DNA from: Cyclobacteriaceae bacterium
Lineage (GTDB): Bacteria; Bacteroidota; Bacteroidia; Cytophagales; Cyclobacteriaceae
Assembly: GCA_019638275.1 (NCBI GenBank)
Contig: JAHBUC010000014.1
Coordinates: 45,862 to 109,861, forward strand
Length of the DNA: 64,000 bases
Direction: 5' to 3'
Shown here: one piece after another, positions 52,767-61,186 of the stretch
Layout: each line of letters begins with the position of its first letter
Numbering within the stretch: position 1 is the stretch's first letter
Program-made: the position numbers and the translations under genes
The notes under the pieces: generated by a model
What the model was told of the DNA's origin: nothing
Databases searched by the model: none
Seen by the model: only the letters and a program-made list of their open reading frames with translations

Positions 52767-54959
52767 TTAGTGCGCGTATTCACTCATGAAATGAATGCGC
52801 ATCAGGCGGATTTCTTCTTCAGAATAATCAGCCAACGAGTCATCATTCAGTGCTGCATCCAGGCTATCGGTTTCTGCATTCATGAAATAATCATGAATGT
52901 CGTCCTGTTTTTGCGGATCGATTAGCGCTTCGAGGTAATAATTGAGATTCAGTTTTGTGCCCGAATAACAGATGTTTTCAATTTCCGTCAACAACTCTTC
53001 AAACGACAGGTTGGTCGTCTCCGCAATTTCTTCCAGGTCTACCTTTTTATCGATTTGTTGAATGATAAAAATTTTAGTTTTGGATTTATTTACGGATGAC
53101 TTAACCACTACCTCGGTAGCCGTTTCAATGTCGTTTTCTTCAACATAGTTTTTAATCAGTTCCAGAAACTCTTTACCAAACTTATTTACCTTGCCCATGC
53201 CCACACCATTCACAGAAGCCAGATCTTCTTTTGTAATCGGGTAGGTGGTGGCCATTTCTTCCAGCGAAGGGTCCTGGAAAATAACATAGGGTGGAAGGTC
53301 TCTGTCCTTGGCAACTTTCTTGCGAAGCGCTTTTAACATTTCAAAGAGCCTATCATCATAAGCCTTGGCGTTGACCGGTGCTTTTTCTGACGACACTTCT
53401 TCGTCTTCAATATCAGTTGTAAAATCGTGATCGCGGGCCAACTCAACAGGCACAGGCTTCTTAAGGAAGTTTTCACCGCGTTTTGAAATTTTCAACACAC
53501 CAATATTGTCGATATCCTTTTCCAGGTATTGGTAAATCAATGTCTGCCGGATTACTGATTTCCAGAAATCGGCATCTTCATCGCCACCGGTTCCGTAAAT
53601 CGGTAAGTCGAAGTGGCCATAGCTTTTTACGTACTCATCTTCAATACCACGAATAACATTCACCAGGTGATTCAACCCAAAGCGTTCATTGGTTTGCTTA
53701 ACAGCCTGCAATACGGTTTTCACGGCTTCGGTTCCATCAAAACGTTCGCGTGGATGCACGCAGTTATCGCACATGCCGCAGTTATCTTCTTTAAACTCCT
53801 CGCCAAAGTAATGTAACAATTGCCGTCTTCGGCAAACTGGCGATTCGGCATAATACTCCATTTCCTGAAGTAGCACACGGGCGTTTTCGCGCTCCTGAAC
53901 GGATTTATCTTTATTGAATTTTTCGAGTTTGTTCAGGTCATTATGACTGTAAAACATTAAGCAGTGTCCTTCCAGTCCATCGCGGCCAGAGCGACCCGTT
54001 TCCTGGTAATAACCTTCCAGAGATTTAGGAACATCGTAATGCACCACAAAACGAACATCGGGTTTATCGATACCCATGCCAAATGCAATGGTGGCTACAA
54101 TGATGTCAACTTCTTCATTCAGAAAGTCATCCTGATTTTTTTCGCGCACATCCGGATCAAGCCCGGCATGGTAAGGTGCGGCTTTGAAACCGTTTACCGA
54201 AAGTAATTTCGCAATCTCTTCAACTTTCTTTCGGCTTAAGCAATACACAATGCCCGACTTGCCTTTGTTGTCGCGCATGAATTTGATGAGTTGCTTCTTG
54301 GTTTCTTTTTTCGGGCGTACTTCGTAGTACAGATTTTTTCGATTGAAAGACGAGAGAAAAACATCTGCATCCTCCATCTGAAGATTTTTCTGGATGTCAA
54401 TCTGAACCTTGGGTGTAGCTGTTGCAGTAAGTGCCACTACTGGCAAGTTGCCCAACTGCTGAATCATGGTTTTTATTTTGCGATACTCAGGCCGGAAATC
54501 GTGACCCCATTCGGAAATACAGTGGGCCTCATCAATGGCTACAAAAGAGACTGTTATTTTTTTCAGAAACTCGATGTTTTCTTCCTTGGTGAGGGACTCA
54601 GGGGCCACATACAAAAGTTTCACAACACCATTTGCGCAATCCTTTTTTAAGCGGGTGATTTCGCCTTTGGTAAGCGTTGAGTTGAGAAACCGCGCATTAA
54701 TTCCATACGCATTTAACTGATCAACCTGGTTTTTCATTAAAGCGATCAGCGGGGAGATTACAATGGCCAGGCCGTCTGAGATTATGGCTGGCAGTTGATA
54801 GCAAAGTGATTTGCCTGCCCCGGTGGGCATAATTACAAACGTATTTTTACCATCCAGAATATTTCGGATAATAGTATCCTGATTACCCCTGAATTGGGTA
54901 TAGCCGAAAACCTCTTTTAATTTCAGCTTTAACTCGTCTTTCTCTTCAACCAACATCAT
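52767..54959 (-). CDS. recQ: ATP-dependent DNA helicase RecQ
   Basis: RecQ unwinds DNA 3' to 5' in repair and recombination. The helicase core has Walker A PTGAGKS (45-51), DEAH in AIDEAHCISEWGHDFRPEYR, and a second RecA-like domain with ETGRSGRDG. The RQC zinc site has cysteines from CRRRQLLHYFG to NCGMCDNC, followed by a winged helix, and an HRDC domain (about 535-620; VNGVGMGKVNKFGKEF). About 110 further residues (to 730) follow the HRDC, ending in an acidic tail, longer than the E. coli protein. It starts at 54959 or the next Met at 54956. It is divergent from a decayed isomerase gene. Confidence 0.95.
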   Translation of the reverse strand: MMLVEEKDELKLKLKEVFGYTQFRGNQDTIIRNILDGKNTFVIMPTGAGKSLCYQLPAIISDGLAIVISPLIALMKNQVDQLNAYGINARFLNSTLTKGEITRLKKDCANGVVKLLYVAPESLTKEENIEFLKKITVSFVAIDEAHCISEWGHDFRPEYRKIKTMIQQLGNLPVVALTATATPKVQIDIQKNLQMEDADVFLSSFNRKNLYYEVRPKKETKKQLIKFMRDNKGKSGIVYCLSRKKVEEIAKLLSVNGFKAAPYHAGLDPDVREKNQDDFLNEEVDIIVATIAFGMGIDKPDVRFVVHYDVPKSLEGYYQETGRSGRDGLEGHCLMFYSHNDLNKLEKFNKDKSVQERENARVLLQEMEYYAESPVCRRRQLLHYFGEEFKEDNCGMCDNCVHPRERFDGTEAVKTVLQAVKQTNERFGLNHLVNVIRGIEDEYVKSYGHFDLPIYGTGGDEDADFWKSVIRQTLIYQYLEKDIDNIGVLKISKRGENFLKKPVPVELARDHDFTTDIEDEEVSSEKAPVNAKAYDDRLFEMLKALRKKVAKDRDLPPYVIFQDPSLEEMATTYPITKEDLASVNGVGMGKVNKFGKEFLELIKNYVEENDIETATEVVVKSSVNKSKTKIFIIQQIDKKVDLEEIAETTNLSFEELLTEIENICYSGTKLNLNYYLEALIDPQKQDDIHDYFMNAETDSLDAALNDDSLADYSEEEIRLMRIHFMSEYAH

Positions 54960-54993
54960 GTCACGTATTCCAAATAGGTACTGTCAATTCTTC

Positions 54994-55001
54994 TATCTTT
55001 G
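54994..55001 (+). promoter_or_regulatory. -7 promoter box TATCTTTG before the SIS gene
   Basis: TATCTTTG matches TAnnTTTG exactly and lies 32 bases upstream of the TTG start at 55033, a normal spacing. No TTTG -33 element is found. An AAAGGA (55025-55030) lies 3 bases before the start, closer than the usual ribosome-binding spacing. Confidence 0.4.
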
Positions 55002-55032
55002 CTTGTAAACAAAGCTAACTCCGTAAAGGAAA

Positions 55033-55485
55033 TTGAATATAGTAAAAAATATCAAAAACATTGCACAGGAGGTGTTATTAAATGAATCCCGGGCAATTGA
55101 AAATCCGGCTAAGCCTTTCGGTAATGATTTCGAAGAATGCGTTAAAGAAATTTATTCTTCAAAATGGCGAATTGCCATAACAGGTATTGGCAAAAGTGTT
55201 ATTATAGCCAATAAAATTATGACATCGTTAAATTCAGCCGGAATGTCAGTCAGGCTTTTAAATGCGGCCCCTTACTGTTACGTTCACGGGGGCGTGTTTC
55301 AGCATAACCATTTGGTTGGCTGTATTACCAAAAGTGATAACACTTTTGCGCTAAAGGTACTTAGGCCTATGTATGAACGATGGCAATCAAAACTTGTTGC
55401 GTTGACCGGTAGAGCAAATTTTCGCCTGAACGAGAGGAAATCAGATGCCCGAAGACAATGCGATTTTATTCAAGAAAATTATTAG
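55033..55485 (+). pseudogene. Decayed KdsD-like SIS-domain protein
   Basis: This 150-residue protein matches the N-terminal sugar-isomerase (SIS) domain of arabinose-5-phosphate isomerases (KdsD/GutQ, about 320 aa with two CBS domains), but the CBS half is gone. The binding loop GIGKSVIIANKI is retained, but the HGD motif reads HGGVFQ and the SNSGET motif reads TKSDNT, so catalysis is unlikely. The end after LTGRANFRLN has no family similarity, and an alternate frame (55445-55519, MPEDNAILFKKI) overlaps the manC start. It uses a TTG start. It is read as a decaying gene, or a diverged sugar-phosphate-binding protein. Confidence 0.55.
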
Positions 55486-55515
55486 TGAGCATAGTTTAGC
55501 CACAGCTTTTAACAG

Positions 55516-56595
55516 ATGAAAAAAAATACCTATGTAGTGTTAATGGCCGGTGGCGTAGGCGTGCGCTTTTGGCCGTACAGCCGCAATGCAAAACCTAAGC
55601 AATTTTTAGATGTGCTGGGTATTGGGAAGTCATTACTTCAATCGACTTATGAGCGGTTTCTTCCTATTTGCCCGAAGGAAAACATTTTTGTAGTAACGCA
55701 TGAAGAGCATGCTTTACTTGTACAGGAGCAGTTACCGGAATTGGGCGTAGATCAGATTTTGGCTGAACCCATGCGTAAAAACACGGCCGCGTGTATTGCC
55801 TATGCAAGTTATAAAATTCGCCTGCGTGATAAAGATGCGGTGATTGTTGTGAGCCCTGCCGATCATTTGATCTTGAAGGAAAGTGAATTTGTAAGTACCA
55901 TTTCCAAAGCTGTTGATCAGGCCCAGGATCAGGATAAATTGGTAACCTTGGGCATTACACCAACCCGTCCGGAAACGGGTTACGGTTACATCCAATTCTT
56001 GCCCGACAAGAAAGTGTTGAAGCGGGTGAAAACTTTTACGGAGAAACCGGAGATTTCGCTGGCCAAGAAATTTTTGGAAAGCGGTGATTTTGTTTGGAAC
56101 TCCGGTATTTTTATCTGGAGTGTAAACGCAATCATAAAAGCCTTACAGGAACACTTGCCTGAAATGACTGAGGTGTTCGAAGAACATCTTGGCCAATTGA
56201 GTACATCGGAAGAAAGAAATGCCATTGAGAAGATATACGCCCAATGTAAAAGCATTTCTATCGATTATGGTGTGATGGAGAAAGCAACAAATGTATACGT
56301 ATGCCAGGCGAACTTCAGTTGGTCCGATCTGGGTTCATGGAACTCCATTCACGATATTTCAGCCAAGGATAAGAACAACAACCTGATTACCGGCCAGGTA
56401 TTGGTATATGATACGCGTAACTCCATTATCCGGTCTTCAACGCCCGGTCGTTTGCTTATTGCGCAGGGACTCAACGGTTACCTGATTGGCGAATTTGGTG
56501 ATGTGGTGATTGTGTGCGAGAAGGAACGCGAAGACTTATTCCGTCAGTTTGTAAATGACGTGAAGGCGATGAAGGGAGGAGGAGAGTTTCTCTAA
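55516..56595 (+). CDS. manC: Mannose-1-phosphate guanylyltransferase
   Basis: This enzyme makes GDP-mannose from mannose-1-phosphate and GTP for polysaccharides and glycans. The signature MAGGVGVRFWPYSRNAKPKQFLD is split here as MAGGVGVRFWP (10-20) and KPKQFLDVLG; VVSPADHLI and FTEKPEISLAKKF follow, and FVWNSGIFIWS is the sugar-binding motif. The length of 359 lacks the C-terminal isomerase domain of bifunctional ManC/AlgA, so phosphomannose isomerase must come from elsewhere. A strong terminator lies downstream. The decayed SIS gene upstream may once have been co-transcribed, given the alternate-frame overlap. Confidence 0.93.
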   Translation: MKKNTYVVLMAGGVGVRFWPYSRNAKPKQFLDVLGIGKSLLQSTYERFLPICPKENIFVVTHEEHALLVQEQLPELGVDQILAEPMRKNTAACIAYASYKIRLRDKDAVIVVSPADHLILKESEFVSTISKAVDQAQDQDKLVTLGITPTRPETGYGYIQFLPDKKVLKRVKTFTEKPEISLAKKFLESGDFVWNSGIFIWSVNAIIKALQEHLPEMTEVFEEHLGQLSTSEERNAIEKIYAQCKSISIDYGVMEKATNVYVCQANFSWSDLGSWNSIHDISAKDKNNNLITGQVLVYDTRNSIIRSSTPGRLLIAQGLNGYLIGEFGDVVIVCEKEREDLFRQFVNDVKAMKGGGEFL

Positions 56596-56629
56596 AACCG
56601 AGTTCTGGAAATTTCTTTTTTAAAAAACA

Positions 56630-56665
56630 GAGGCTGCCTCCAGGCAAAACTTTGGAGGCAGCCTC
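56630..56665. terminator. Bidirectional terminator between manC and the small membrane protein gene
   Basis: GAGGCTGCCTCCA (56630-56642) and TGGAGGCAGCCTC (56653-56665) pair over 13 bases around a 10-base loop. The A-run before it gives a T-run on the minus strand, so it suits the minus-strand gene ending at 56674 and may also stop manC. Confidence 0.85.
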
Positions 56666-56673
56666 TTGCTACT

Positions 56674-56826
56674 TTATAGTCGCTGGCCTCTGATGAGACG
56701 TACCAGTATTGAAATAAGCGCCAATGCCAGCAAAATATGAATTAAGTGACCGACACTGTAAACAAATGCGCCTAGCAGCCAACCGATAATCAGTATCACT
56801 GCAATGATATACAACAGGTTGTTCAT
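56674..56826 (-). CDS. Lmo0937-family small membrane protein, 50 aa
   Basis: This small protein was found by translating the gap between manC and the next gene. It starts MNNLLYIIAVILIIGWLLGAF and continues with VYSVGHLIHILLALALISILV and RLIRGQRL at the end. Two membrane helices, the GWLLGAF turn and the HLIHILL helix match the lmo0937 family of small inner-membrane proteins that occurs in many phyla, often in stress regulons. The role is unknown. It lies 30 bases after the minus-strand barrel gene. Confidence 0.8.
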   Translation of the reverse strand: MNNLLYIIAVILIIGWLLGAFVYSVGHLIHILLALALISILVRLIRGQRL

Positions 56827-56856
56827 AAATATTTGGGGTTTAGTTAATAAAAAAGG

Positions 56857-57495
56857 TTAATCATTTAAACGAAGCGCAATGTAGAGCTGACCTAATGAGT
56901 TTTTAGAATCGCCCAATACTGTGCGGGCCTGATCGCTCCTGGCAATTTCAACCAATCCAAGGTTATACCGTGCGCCTATTTGAACGGCTCCAAAGTTCAG
57001 CCCCAGGCCTCCGCTTAAGCCGTAATCAAAACTTTCAAAATTGTCACGGTTTAATTCATCAAACCAATCGCCCAGGTCTCCTTCACTTTTTATGCTCGCG
57101 CCCACCAGATAAGCACCGTAAACACCGGCATGAATTTCAAGTGCATCGCCAAGTTTAAATACGGCAAGTACAGGCACATCAATATAATTAAGGTTGAACC
57201 GCGTTTTTTGATCGAACAGGCCATCTGAAATAACTTCATTTCCACGCATGGAATAATTTATTTCAGGTTGTAAGGCGAAGAAATCTGTTGCAAACAGTTG
57301 ACCATATAGCCCCAGGTGGAAACCTAAGCGGGCATTTTTATCGTCAATATCCTCAACATAAAAATTGCTGACGTTTAAACCTCCTTTTAGCCCATAGTTG
57401 GGTGTGGATTGTGCCTTCGCACCTAAAGAAAACAGCATGAAGGCTACAAACAGACAACCCATGTAACATGTTGACTTTTTCATTTTAGTGTTCAT
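56857..57495 (-). CDS. PorT-family outer-membrane beta-barrel protein
   Basis: This is an outer-membrane barrel of 212 residues with a signal peptide (MKKSTCYMGCLFVAFMLFSL, ending GAKAQ) whose Met lies 12 bases downstream of the ORF start (57483). The mature part has the usual pattern YGLKGGLNVSNFY, LGFHLGLYGQLF, LQPEINYSMRGNE, LNYIDVPVLAVFKLGDALEIHAGVYGAY (given as NYIDVPVLAVFKL) and the final strand LGQLYIALRLND. It is shorter than most porins and probably forms an eight-strand barrel. Function unknown. It is followed by the small membrane protein gene and preceded by a divergent gap of 323 bases. Confidence 0.78.
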   Translation of the reverse strand: MNTKMKKSTCYMGCLFVAFMLFSLGAKAQSTPNYGLKGGLNVSNFYVEDIDDKNARLGFHLGLYGQLFATDFFALQPEINYSMRGNEVISDGLFDQKTRFNLNYIDVPVLAVFKLGDALEIHAGVYGAYLVGASIKSEGDLGDWFDELNRDNFESFDYGLSGGLGLNFGAVQIGARYNLGLVEIARSDQARTVLGDSKNSLGQLYIALRLND

Positions 57496-57818
57496 AACAA
57501 GTAAGGGGTTTTAGTGAATGTTATTATTTTCAGTTGTTACAATTGAAATGATTGTGCCGAAAAACTTTTTGAGTTTGATTCACCGATGAACGGGCATATA
57601 TGACTTCAAACTGCTTAAAACAAAGTTCTTTTCGATTTTAAGAAAAAGGCATCAAGTGTGGATTAAAACCACAGAATGTGGAGACAATTGCCTGTGACAA
57701 CAATAACCGGTTAACTTAACAAACTGATTATTAGTAGATTATTGAATTAAGAATCAGGCATAATAATTCTATAAATGGTTTCGATATAAATTCTTCGAAA
57801 CCTTAAACAAACCTAGTT
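57496..57818. other. Intergenic region of 323 bases with a leader hairpin
   Basis: This divergent gap separates the barrel gene (minus) from the coiled-coil lipoprotein gene (plus). No ORF is supported. Near the right edge GGTTTCGA (57777-57784) and TCGAAACC (57795-57802) make an 8-base inverted repeat with a 10-base loop, 16 bases before the lipoprotein ATG, so it would lie in the leader or promoter of that gene. CCACAGAATGTGG also occurs further left. No clear TAnnTTTG box is seen. Confidence 0.5.
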
Positions 57819-58220
57819 ATGAAGACAATTTTGAAAAACTTACCGGTAGTGATGTTGCTTGCCGGAACAATAGCGCTGGTTTCATGTAATCAGTCAAAAG
57901 AAAACACAGAAGTTTCAGAACTAAAGGAGCAAATTCAGGAAGAAAAGCAAGAGGTGCTGAATGACCTGGAAGATCTTCGAGAAGATGTTTCTGAGAAGCT
58001 TTCGAAAGTTGAAGAGGAAATTGAGCAAGCGCCTGAGGAGGCAAAAGAAACCCTGAATAAAGTAAAGGATGAATTGGAGCAGGAGCGTGATGAGATCAAC
58101 GAATCGCTTGAGAAAGTGAAAGATGCAACTGAAGAGACCTGGAATGATATTAAAGCTGATGCGAAGGGAACCTTTAAGAAGATTAAAGAGAAGATGGCGG
58201 AGTTGAGTGACCGGGCTTAA
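57819..58220 (+). CDS. Coiled-coil lipoprotein, YtxH-like
   Basis: This 133-residue lipoprotein has the lipobox IALVSC (C23), then an almost entirely helical, highly charged mature part (residues about 27-130) rich in Glu and Lys with heptad-like leucine and valine spacing (for example LKEQIQEEKQEVLNDLEDL). Such charged helical lipoproteins are common in Bacteroidota and occur in stress-linked clusters, but no function is established. It should sit in the inner or outer membrane, exposing a long coiled coil to the periplasm. It faces a barrel gene and a small membrane protein gene on the other strand and ends in a strong terminator. Confidence 0.75.
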   Translation: MKTILKNLPVVMLLAGTIALVSCNQSKENTEVSELKEQIQEEKQEVLNDLEDLREDVSEKLSKVEEEIEQAPEEAKETLNKVKDELEQERDEINESLEKVKDATEETWNDIKADAKGTFKKIKEKMAELSDRA

Positions 58221-58260
58221 CCTCAGAGCGATCAAAAGTTAGTCGGAACAACAGATTAAT

Positions 58261-58318
58261 AGCTGCGGTGTTTGTGGCGGTGGCGAAATGATTTATGAGA
58301 AAAACACCGCAGCTTTTT
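58261..58318 (+). terminator. Rho-independent terminator after the coiled-coil lipoprotein
   Basis: AGCTGCGGTGTTT (58261-58273) and AAACACCGCAGCT (58302-58314) pair over 13 bases around a 28-base loop, followed by four more T (58315-58318). Confidence 0.8.
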
Positions 58319-58342
58319 GGGCTGCAAGTCGGGTAAAAGTTG

Positions 58343-59077
58343 TTAGCTTTTCTGCCTCACCACTTCATAAATGGCAATACCCGCAGCAACCGAAACATTC
58401 AGTGAACCAATCTCACCTTTCATTGGAATTTTAACAAGTTCATCGGCAACACGTAGCAGGGAATCTGAAATGCCGTCTTCTTCTGAGCCCATAATAATGG
58501 CAACGGGACCTTTAAAGGCAACATCATAAATCATTTTGGTGGCTTTTTCGGTACAGGCAACTACCATGATGCCACTTTCACGGAGGTAGGTAATGGTTTT
58601 CTTTAAGTCTTTCTCCCGGCAAACAGGCAAGTGATTCAACGCGCCTGCAGATGTCTTCATCGCATCGCTGGTAATGGGGGCGTTTCCTTTTTCAGGAATG
58701 ATCAGCGCGTCCACTCCGGCACATTCTGCTGTGCGGGCAATGGCGCCAAAGTTTCGTACATCGGTAATTTGATCTAACATTAAAAGAAAGGGTTCGCGCC
58801 CTTCCGCGTATGCCGCATGAACAATATTATCCAGCGAGGCATAATCAACTGATGAAAGCAAACAAACCACACCTTGATGATTTTTGGTGGTAAGCCGGTT
58901 GAGTTTTTCTTGTGGTACGTAGGTAAAGGTTAATCCGGTTGATCGAATAAGCTGAAGCAGTTCACGAACCAGTTCATTTGAGATTCCTTTCTGGATAAGA
59001 ATGCGTTCAATTTGTCTTCCGGCTTTAATGGCTTCTATTACGGCACGCGTGCCGTAAATCATATCGGAATTAGTCAT
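58343..59077 (-). CDS. rlmB: 23S rRNA (guanosine-2'-O)-methyltransferase RlmB
   Basis: This SpoU-type SAM-dependent enzyme adds a 2'-O-methyl group to a guanosine of 23S rRNA (G2251 in E. coli). The N-terminal part (about 5-75; MIYGTRAVIEAIKAG) is the L30e-like substrate-binding domain. The three SpoU motifs are DVRNFGAIARTAECAG (about 106-121), IIMGSEEDGIS (about 190-200) and IPMKGEIGSLNVSVAAGIAIYE-like (about 213 onward), which build the knot that binds SAM. The length of 244 is normal. It lies 33 bases after the GWxTD gene in the same direction. Confidence 0.92.
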   Translation of the reverse strand: MTNSDMIYGTRAVIEAIKAGRQIERILIQKGISNELVRELLQLIRSTGLTFTYVPQEKLNRLTTKNHQGVVCLLSSVDYASLDNIVHAAYAEGREPFLLMLDQITDVRNFGAIARTAECAGVDALIIPEKGNAPITSDAMKTSAGALNHLPVCREKDLKKTITYLRESGIMVVACTEKATKMIYDVAFKGPVAIIMGSEEDGISDSLLRVADELVKIPMKGEIGSLNVSVAAGIAIYEVVRQKS

Positions 59078-59110
59078 GGCTTAAAAGTACGAACGATTCA
59101 GCAGAATGTA

Positions 59111-60307
59111 TTAAAACCGGGCCTTCCGCCACAGGTCAATCATGGCATACCAGGCATCACGGTAGTTCTCCTCGCGTATTAAAATGAAGTTCTCAGGATC
59201 GAAAATGGTGGGTGATTTGGTGAACGTAAACCTGCCAATGAAAGTGGTGTTGTTGTATTCCCAAACCTCCCGGTCGCCTAATAAATAAACAACCTGAGGC
59301 AGGCCGTAAATAATGTAAACCATACCACGATCAGTTTTCCAGCCTTCTTTATAAGAAGTGAAGTAACGGTTGGCCAGTTCCACATTTCTGAAGTAGGTGC
59401 GCATAAAATTTTGGGCACGTTCGGCATTCCCGGTAATACCCAGAATGATTTTATCAAATTGAGCCTTGTCATTTCCGGCTGCTCTCAGTTTGTCATATTC
59501 CTGGGCGGTACAAACATAAATGAGCGGTCCAACCAGGCTTTGCAGTGTTCCCAGCTTTGGGTAATCATCTTCAACACGAAAAGCTACACCTTCCAATGAA
59601 GCTGTGTCTTGTTGCAACAGGTATAAACCTGTTTCTTTCACCGTAAGTGCTCCATTTGCATTTACCGTCCACAACGAGTCTGACCGGATGATGGGTGCAA
59701 CCCGGCCTTGTTTGGTGGCAAATGGCGGGCCGGCTGCCGGAAAGATTGTTGGATAATGAAAAACAAAAACACTGCTATCTTCAGCAAAGGCCTTGAGATT
59801 TACGGTTTGACCTTGCAAAACGAATTTTTCGGTTAGTGGAATGTTGCTCGTTGTGATGTAGGGTGTTTTACGGTTAGGAATGCGTTTGTGAAATACCCGC
59901 ATTCTTTTTTGCTCGTTGTAAATCACGCGTGCCACCGCGTACTGCCCCATAAAGGATTTATCCACTTTTACTTTTCCGGTTTTTACTTGTTCGTTTGGTG
60001 CTTCCGGAATCACGTTTGTCAGCGGTGTACCTTCCTTGTCGGCCAGCGATGATCGCACATCCCAAAGAATATCATAGTCGAAAATTCGTTTGCTGGTGTC
60101 AGTCAGTTCAAGTTTGTAATGGATTATGATTTCGTTTCCATTGTTGATGATTTTCCAATCCAGGTCAAACTCCTGGCCGCTGGCATACAGGTAATTGAAG
60201 TTGATGGTATTGAGTTGCTGGGCTTCCGTTAAAGTGGGGGTAAACAGAAAAGCCGTAATCAAAACCTGATTAGTTTGTCGTTTAAAGAAGAGAATTAATT
60301 TAAACAT
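59111..60307 (-). CDS. GWxTD domain protein
   Basis: This exported protein of 398 residues has a signal peptide ending near TEAQQ (about 31). Residues about 30-260 form beta-rich domains (NFNYLYASGQEFDLDWKII, and KVDKSFMGQYAVARVIYNEQKRM). The C-terminal part (about 290-398) holds the GWxTD motif in SYKEGWKTDRGMVYIIYGLPQVVY-like order, followed by EVWEYNN and FTKSPTIFDPENFILI, marks of this Bacteroidota-wide family. The function is unknown; a periplasmic or surface role is likely. It precedes rlmB. Confidence 0.85.
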   Translation of the reverse strand: MFKLILFFKRQTNQVLITAFLFTPTLTEAQQLNTINFNYLYASGQEFDLDWKIINNGNEIIIHYKLELTDTSKRIFDYDILWDVRSSLADKEGTPLTNVIPEAPNEQVKTGKVKVDKSFMGQYAVARVIYNEQKRMRVFHKRIPNRKTPYITTSNIPLTEKFVLQGQTVNLKAFAEDSSVFVFHYPTIFPAAGPPFATKQGRVAPIIRSDSLWTVNANGALTVKETGLYLLQQDTASLEGVAFRVEDDYPKLGTLQSLVGPLIYVCTAQEYDKLRAAGNDKAQFDKIILGITGNAERAQNFMRTYFRNVELANRYFTSYKEGWKTDRGMVYIIYGLPQVVYLLGDREVWEYNNTTFIGRFTFTKSPTIFDPENFILIREENYRDAWYAMIDLWRKARF

Positions 60308-60338
60308 ATTTGCACCCTGCTATTCGCTGCTGTTCGTT

Positions 60339-60346
60339 TACTTTTG
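60339..60346 (+). promoter_or_regulatory. -7 promoter box TACTTTTG before the methyltransferase
   Basis: TACTTTTG fits the -7 consensus TAnnTTTG and lies 12 bases before the ATG at 60359. A TTTG at 60309-60312 lies 26 bases upstream, slightly more than the usual 17-23. Confidence 0.4.
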
Positions 60347-60358
60347 CGTTGAATTATT

Positions 60359-61135
60359 ATGGCTAAAATATACACAACGGAGATAACATCCGAACATATT
60401 CCATCCGATAACCCTATCCATCAACGTTTATTTAAGGCCTATGTTGCGGCTGAACCCTATGTTTCTGGCGATGTATTGGAGGTGGGTTGTGGTGAGGGGC
60501 GTGGGGTGGAGTTGGTGATGCAAAAAGCAAGTTCGTTTACTGCAGTTGATAAGATTGAGGAGGCCTTGCAGGTACTCCAGGCCAAATTTCCTGCAGCTAT
60601 GTTTGTAGCCATGAATTTGCCCCCCTTGCATGGGCTGGCCGACAGCAGCTATGATTGTGTATTAAGTTTCCAGGTAATTGAGCATATTAAAAGCGATCGG
60701 TTTTATCTGCAAGAAATTCATCGGGTGCTTAAACCGGGTGGAGTTGCCTTGATTACCACCCCCAACCGAAAAATGTCGTTAAGCCGCAATCCCTGGCACA
60801 TTCGCGAGTACCTGGCCGATGAATTGAAAAACCTGGCATCAGCAATTTTTTCAGAGGTTCAGATGAAGGGCATTACAGGTAATGCGAAAGTGATGGCGTA
60901 TTATGAGCAAAATAAGAAATCGGTAGCACGAATGATGCGCTGGGATATTCTTAACCTTCAATACAACTTGCCCGCATGGATGTTACGTTTTCCATACGAA
61001 GTGATGAACAGACTAAACCGGAATAAACTTCAAACCGGAGATCAATCGCTTGTGCAAAGCATCCGCCATGAAGATTATGTGGTAACTGACGATGCCGCCA
61101 CAGCGCTGGATTTATTTATGATCGTTCGCAAATAA
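60359..61135 (+). CDS. Class I SAM-dependent methyltransferase
   Basis: This is a Rossmann-fold methyltransferase of 258 residues. The SAM-binding motif I is VLEVGCGEGRGVEL (about 39-52), motif II FTAVDKIEEAL (about 60-70), and motif IV YDCVLSFQVIEHI (about 98-110) with HRVLKPGG later, the Methyltransf_11 pattern. The C-terminal 90 residues contain aromatic helices and may bind the substrate. The substrate cannot be inferred from the sequence; lipid, sugar or small-molecule targets are possible. It is alone on its strand and ends 4 bases before a bidirectional terminator. Confidence 0.85.
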   Translation: MAKIYTTEITSEHIPSDNPIHQRLFKAYVAAEPYVSGDVLEVGCGEGRGVELVMQKASSFTAVDKIEEALQVLQAKFPAAMFVAMNLPPLHGLADSSYDCVLSFQVIEHIKSDRFYLQEIHRVLKPGGVALITTPNRKMSLSRNPWHIREYLADELKNLASAIFSEVQMKGITGNAKVMAYYEQNKKSVARMMRWDILNLQYNLPAWMLRFPYEVMNRLNRNKLQTGDQSLVQSIRHEDYVVTDDAATALDLFMIVRK

Positions 61136-61139
61136 AAAA

Positions 61140-61158
61140 CCCCGCTGTTTAGGCGGGG
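61140..61158. terminator. Bidirectional terminator between the methyltransferase and DUF2723 genes
   Basis: CCCCGC (61140-61145) and GCGGGG (61153-61158) pair around TGTTTAG. Plus-strand sequence CTTTAGTGTTTTT follows, and on the minus strand the preceding A-run gives TTTTTT, so it fits both the methyltransferase and the DUF2723 gene. Confidence 0.75.
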
Positions 61159-61186
61159 CTTTAGTGTTTTTATTTATACTGATTGG

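Noticed and set aside
55445..55519. A 24-residue frame overlapping the manC start
   Set aside because: It lacks any known pattern and is probably a by-product of the decayed SIS gene, although its ATGA overlap with manC is noted.
57537..57681. Short palindromes ACAATTGAAATGATTGT and CCACAGAATGTGG
   Set aside because: The arms are only 5 bases long, common by chance in AT-rich spacers.
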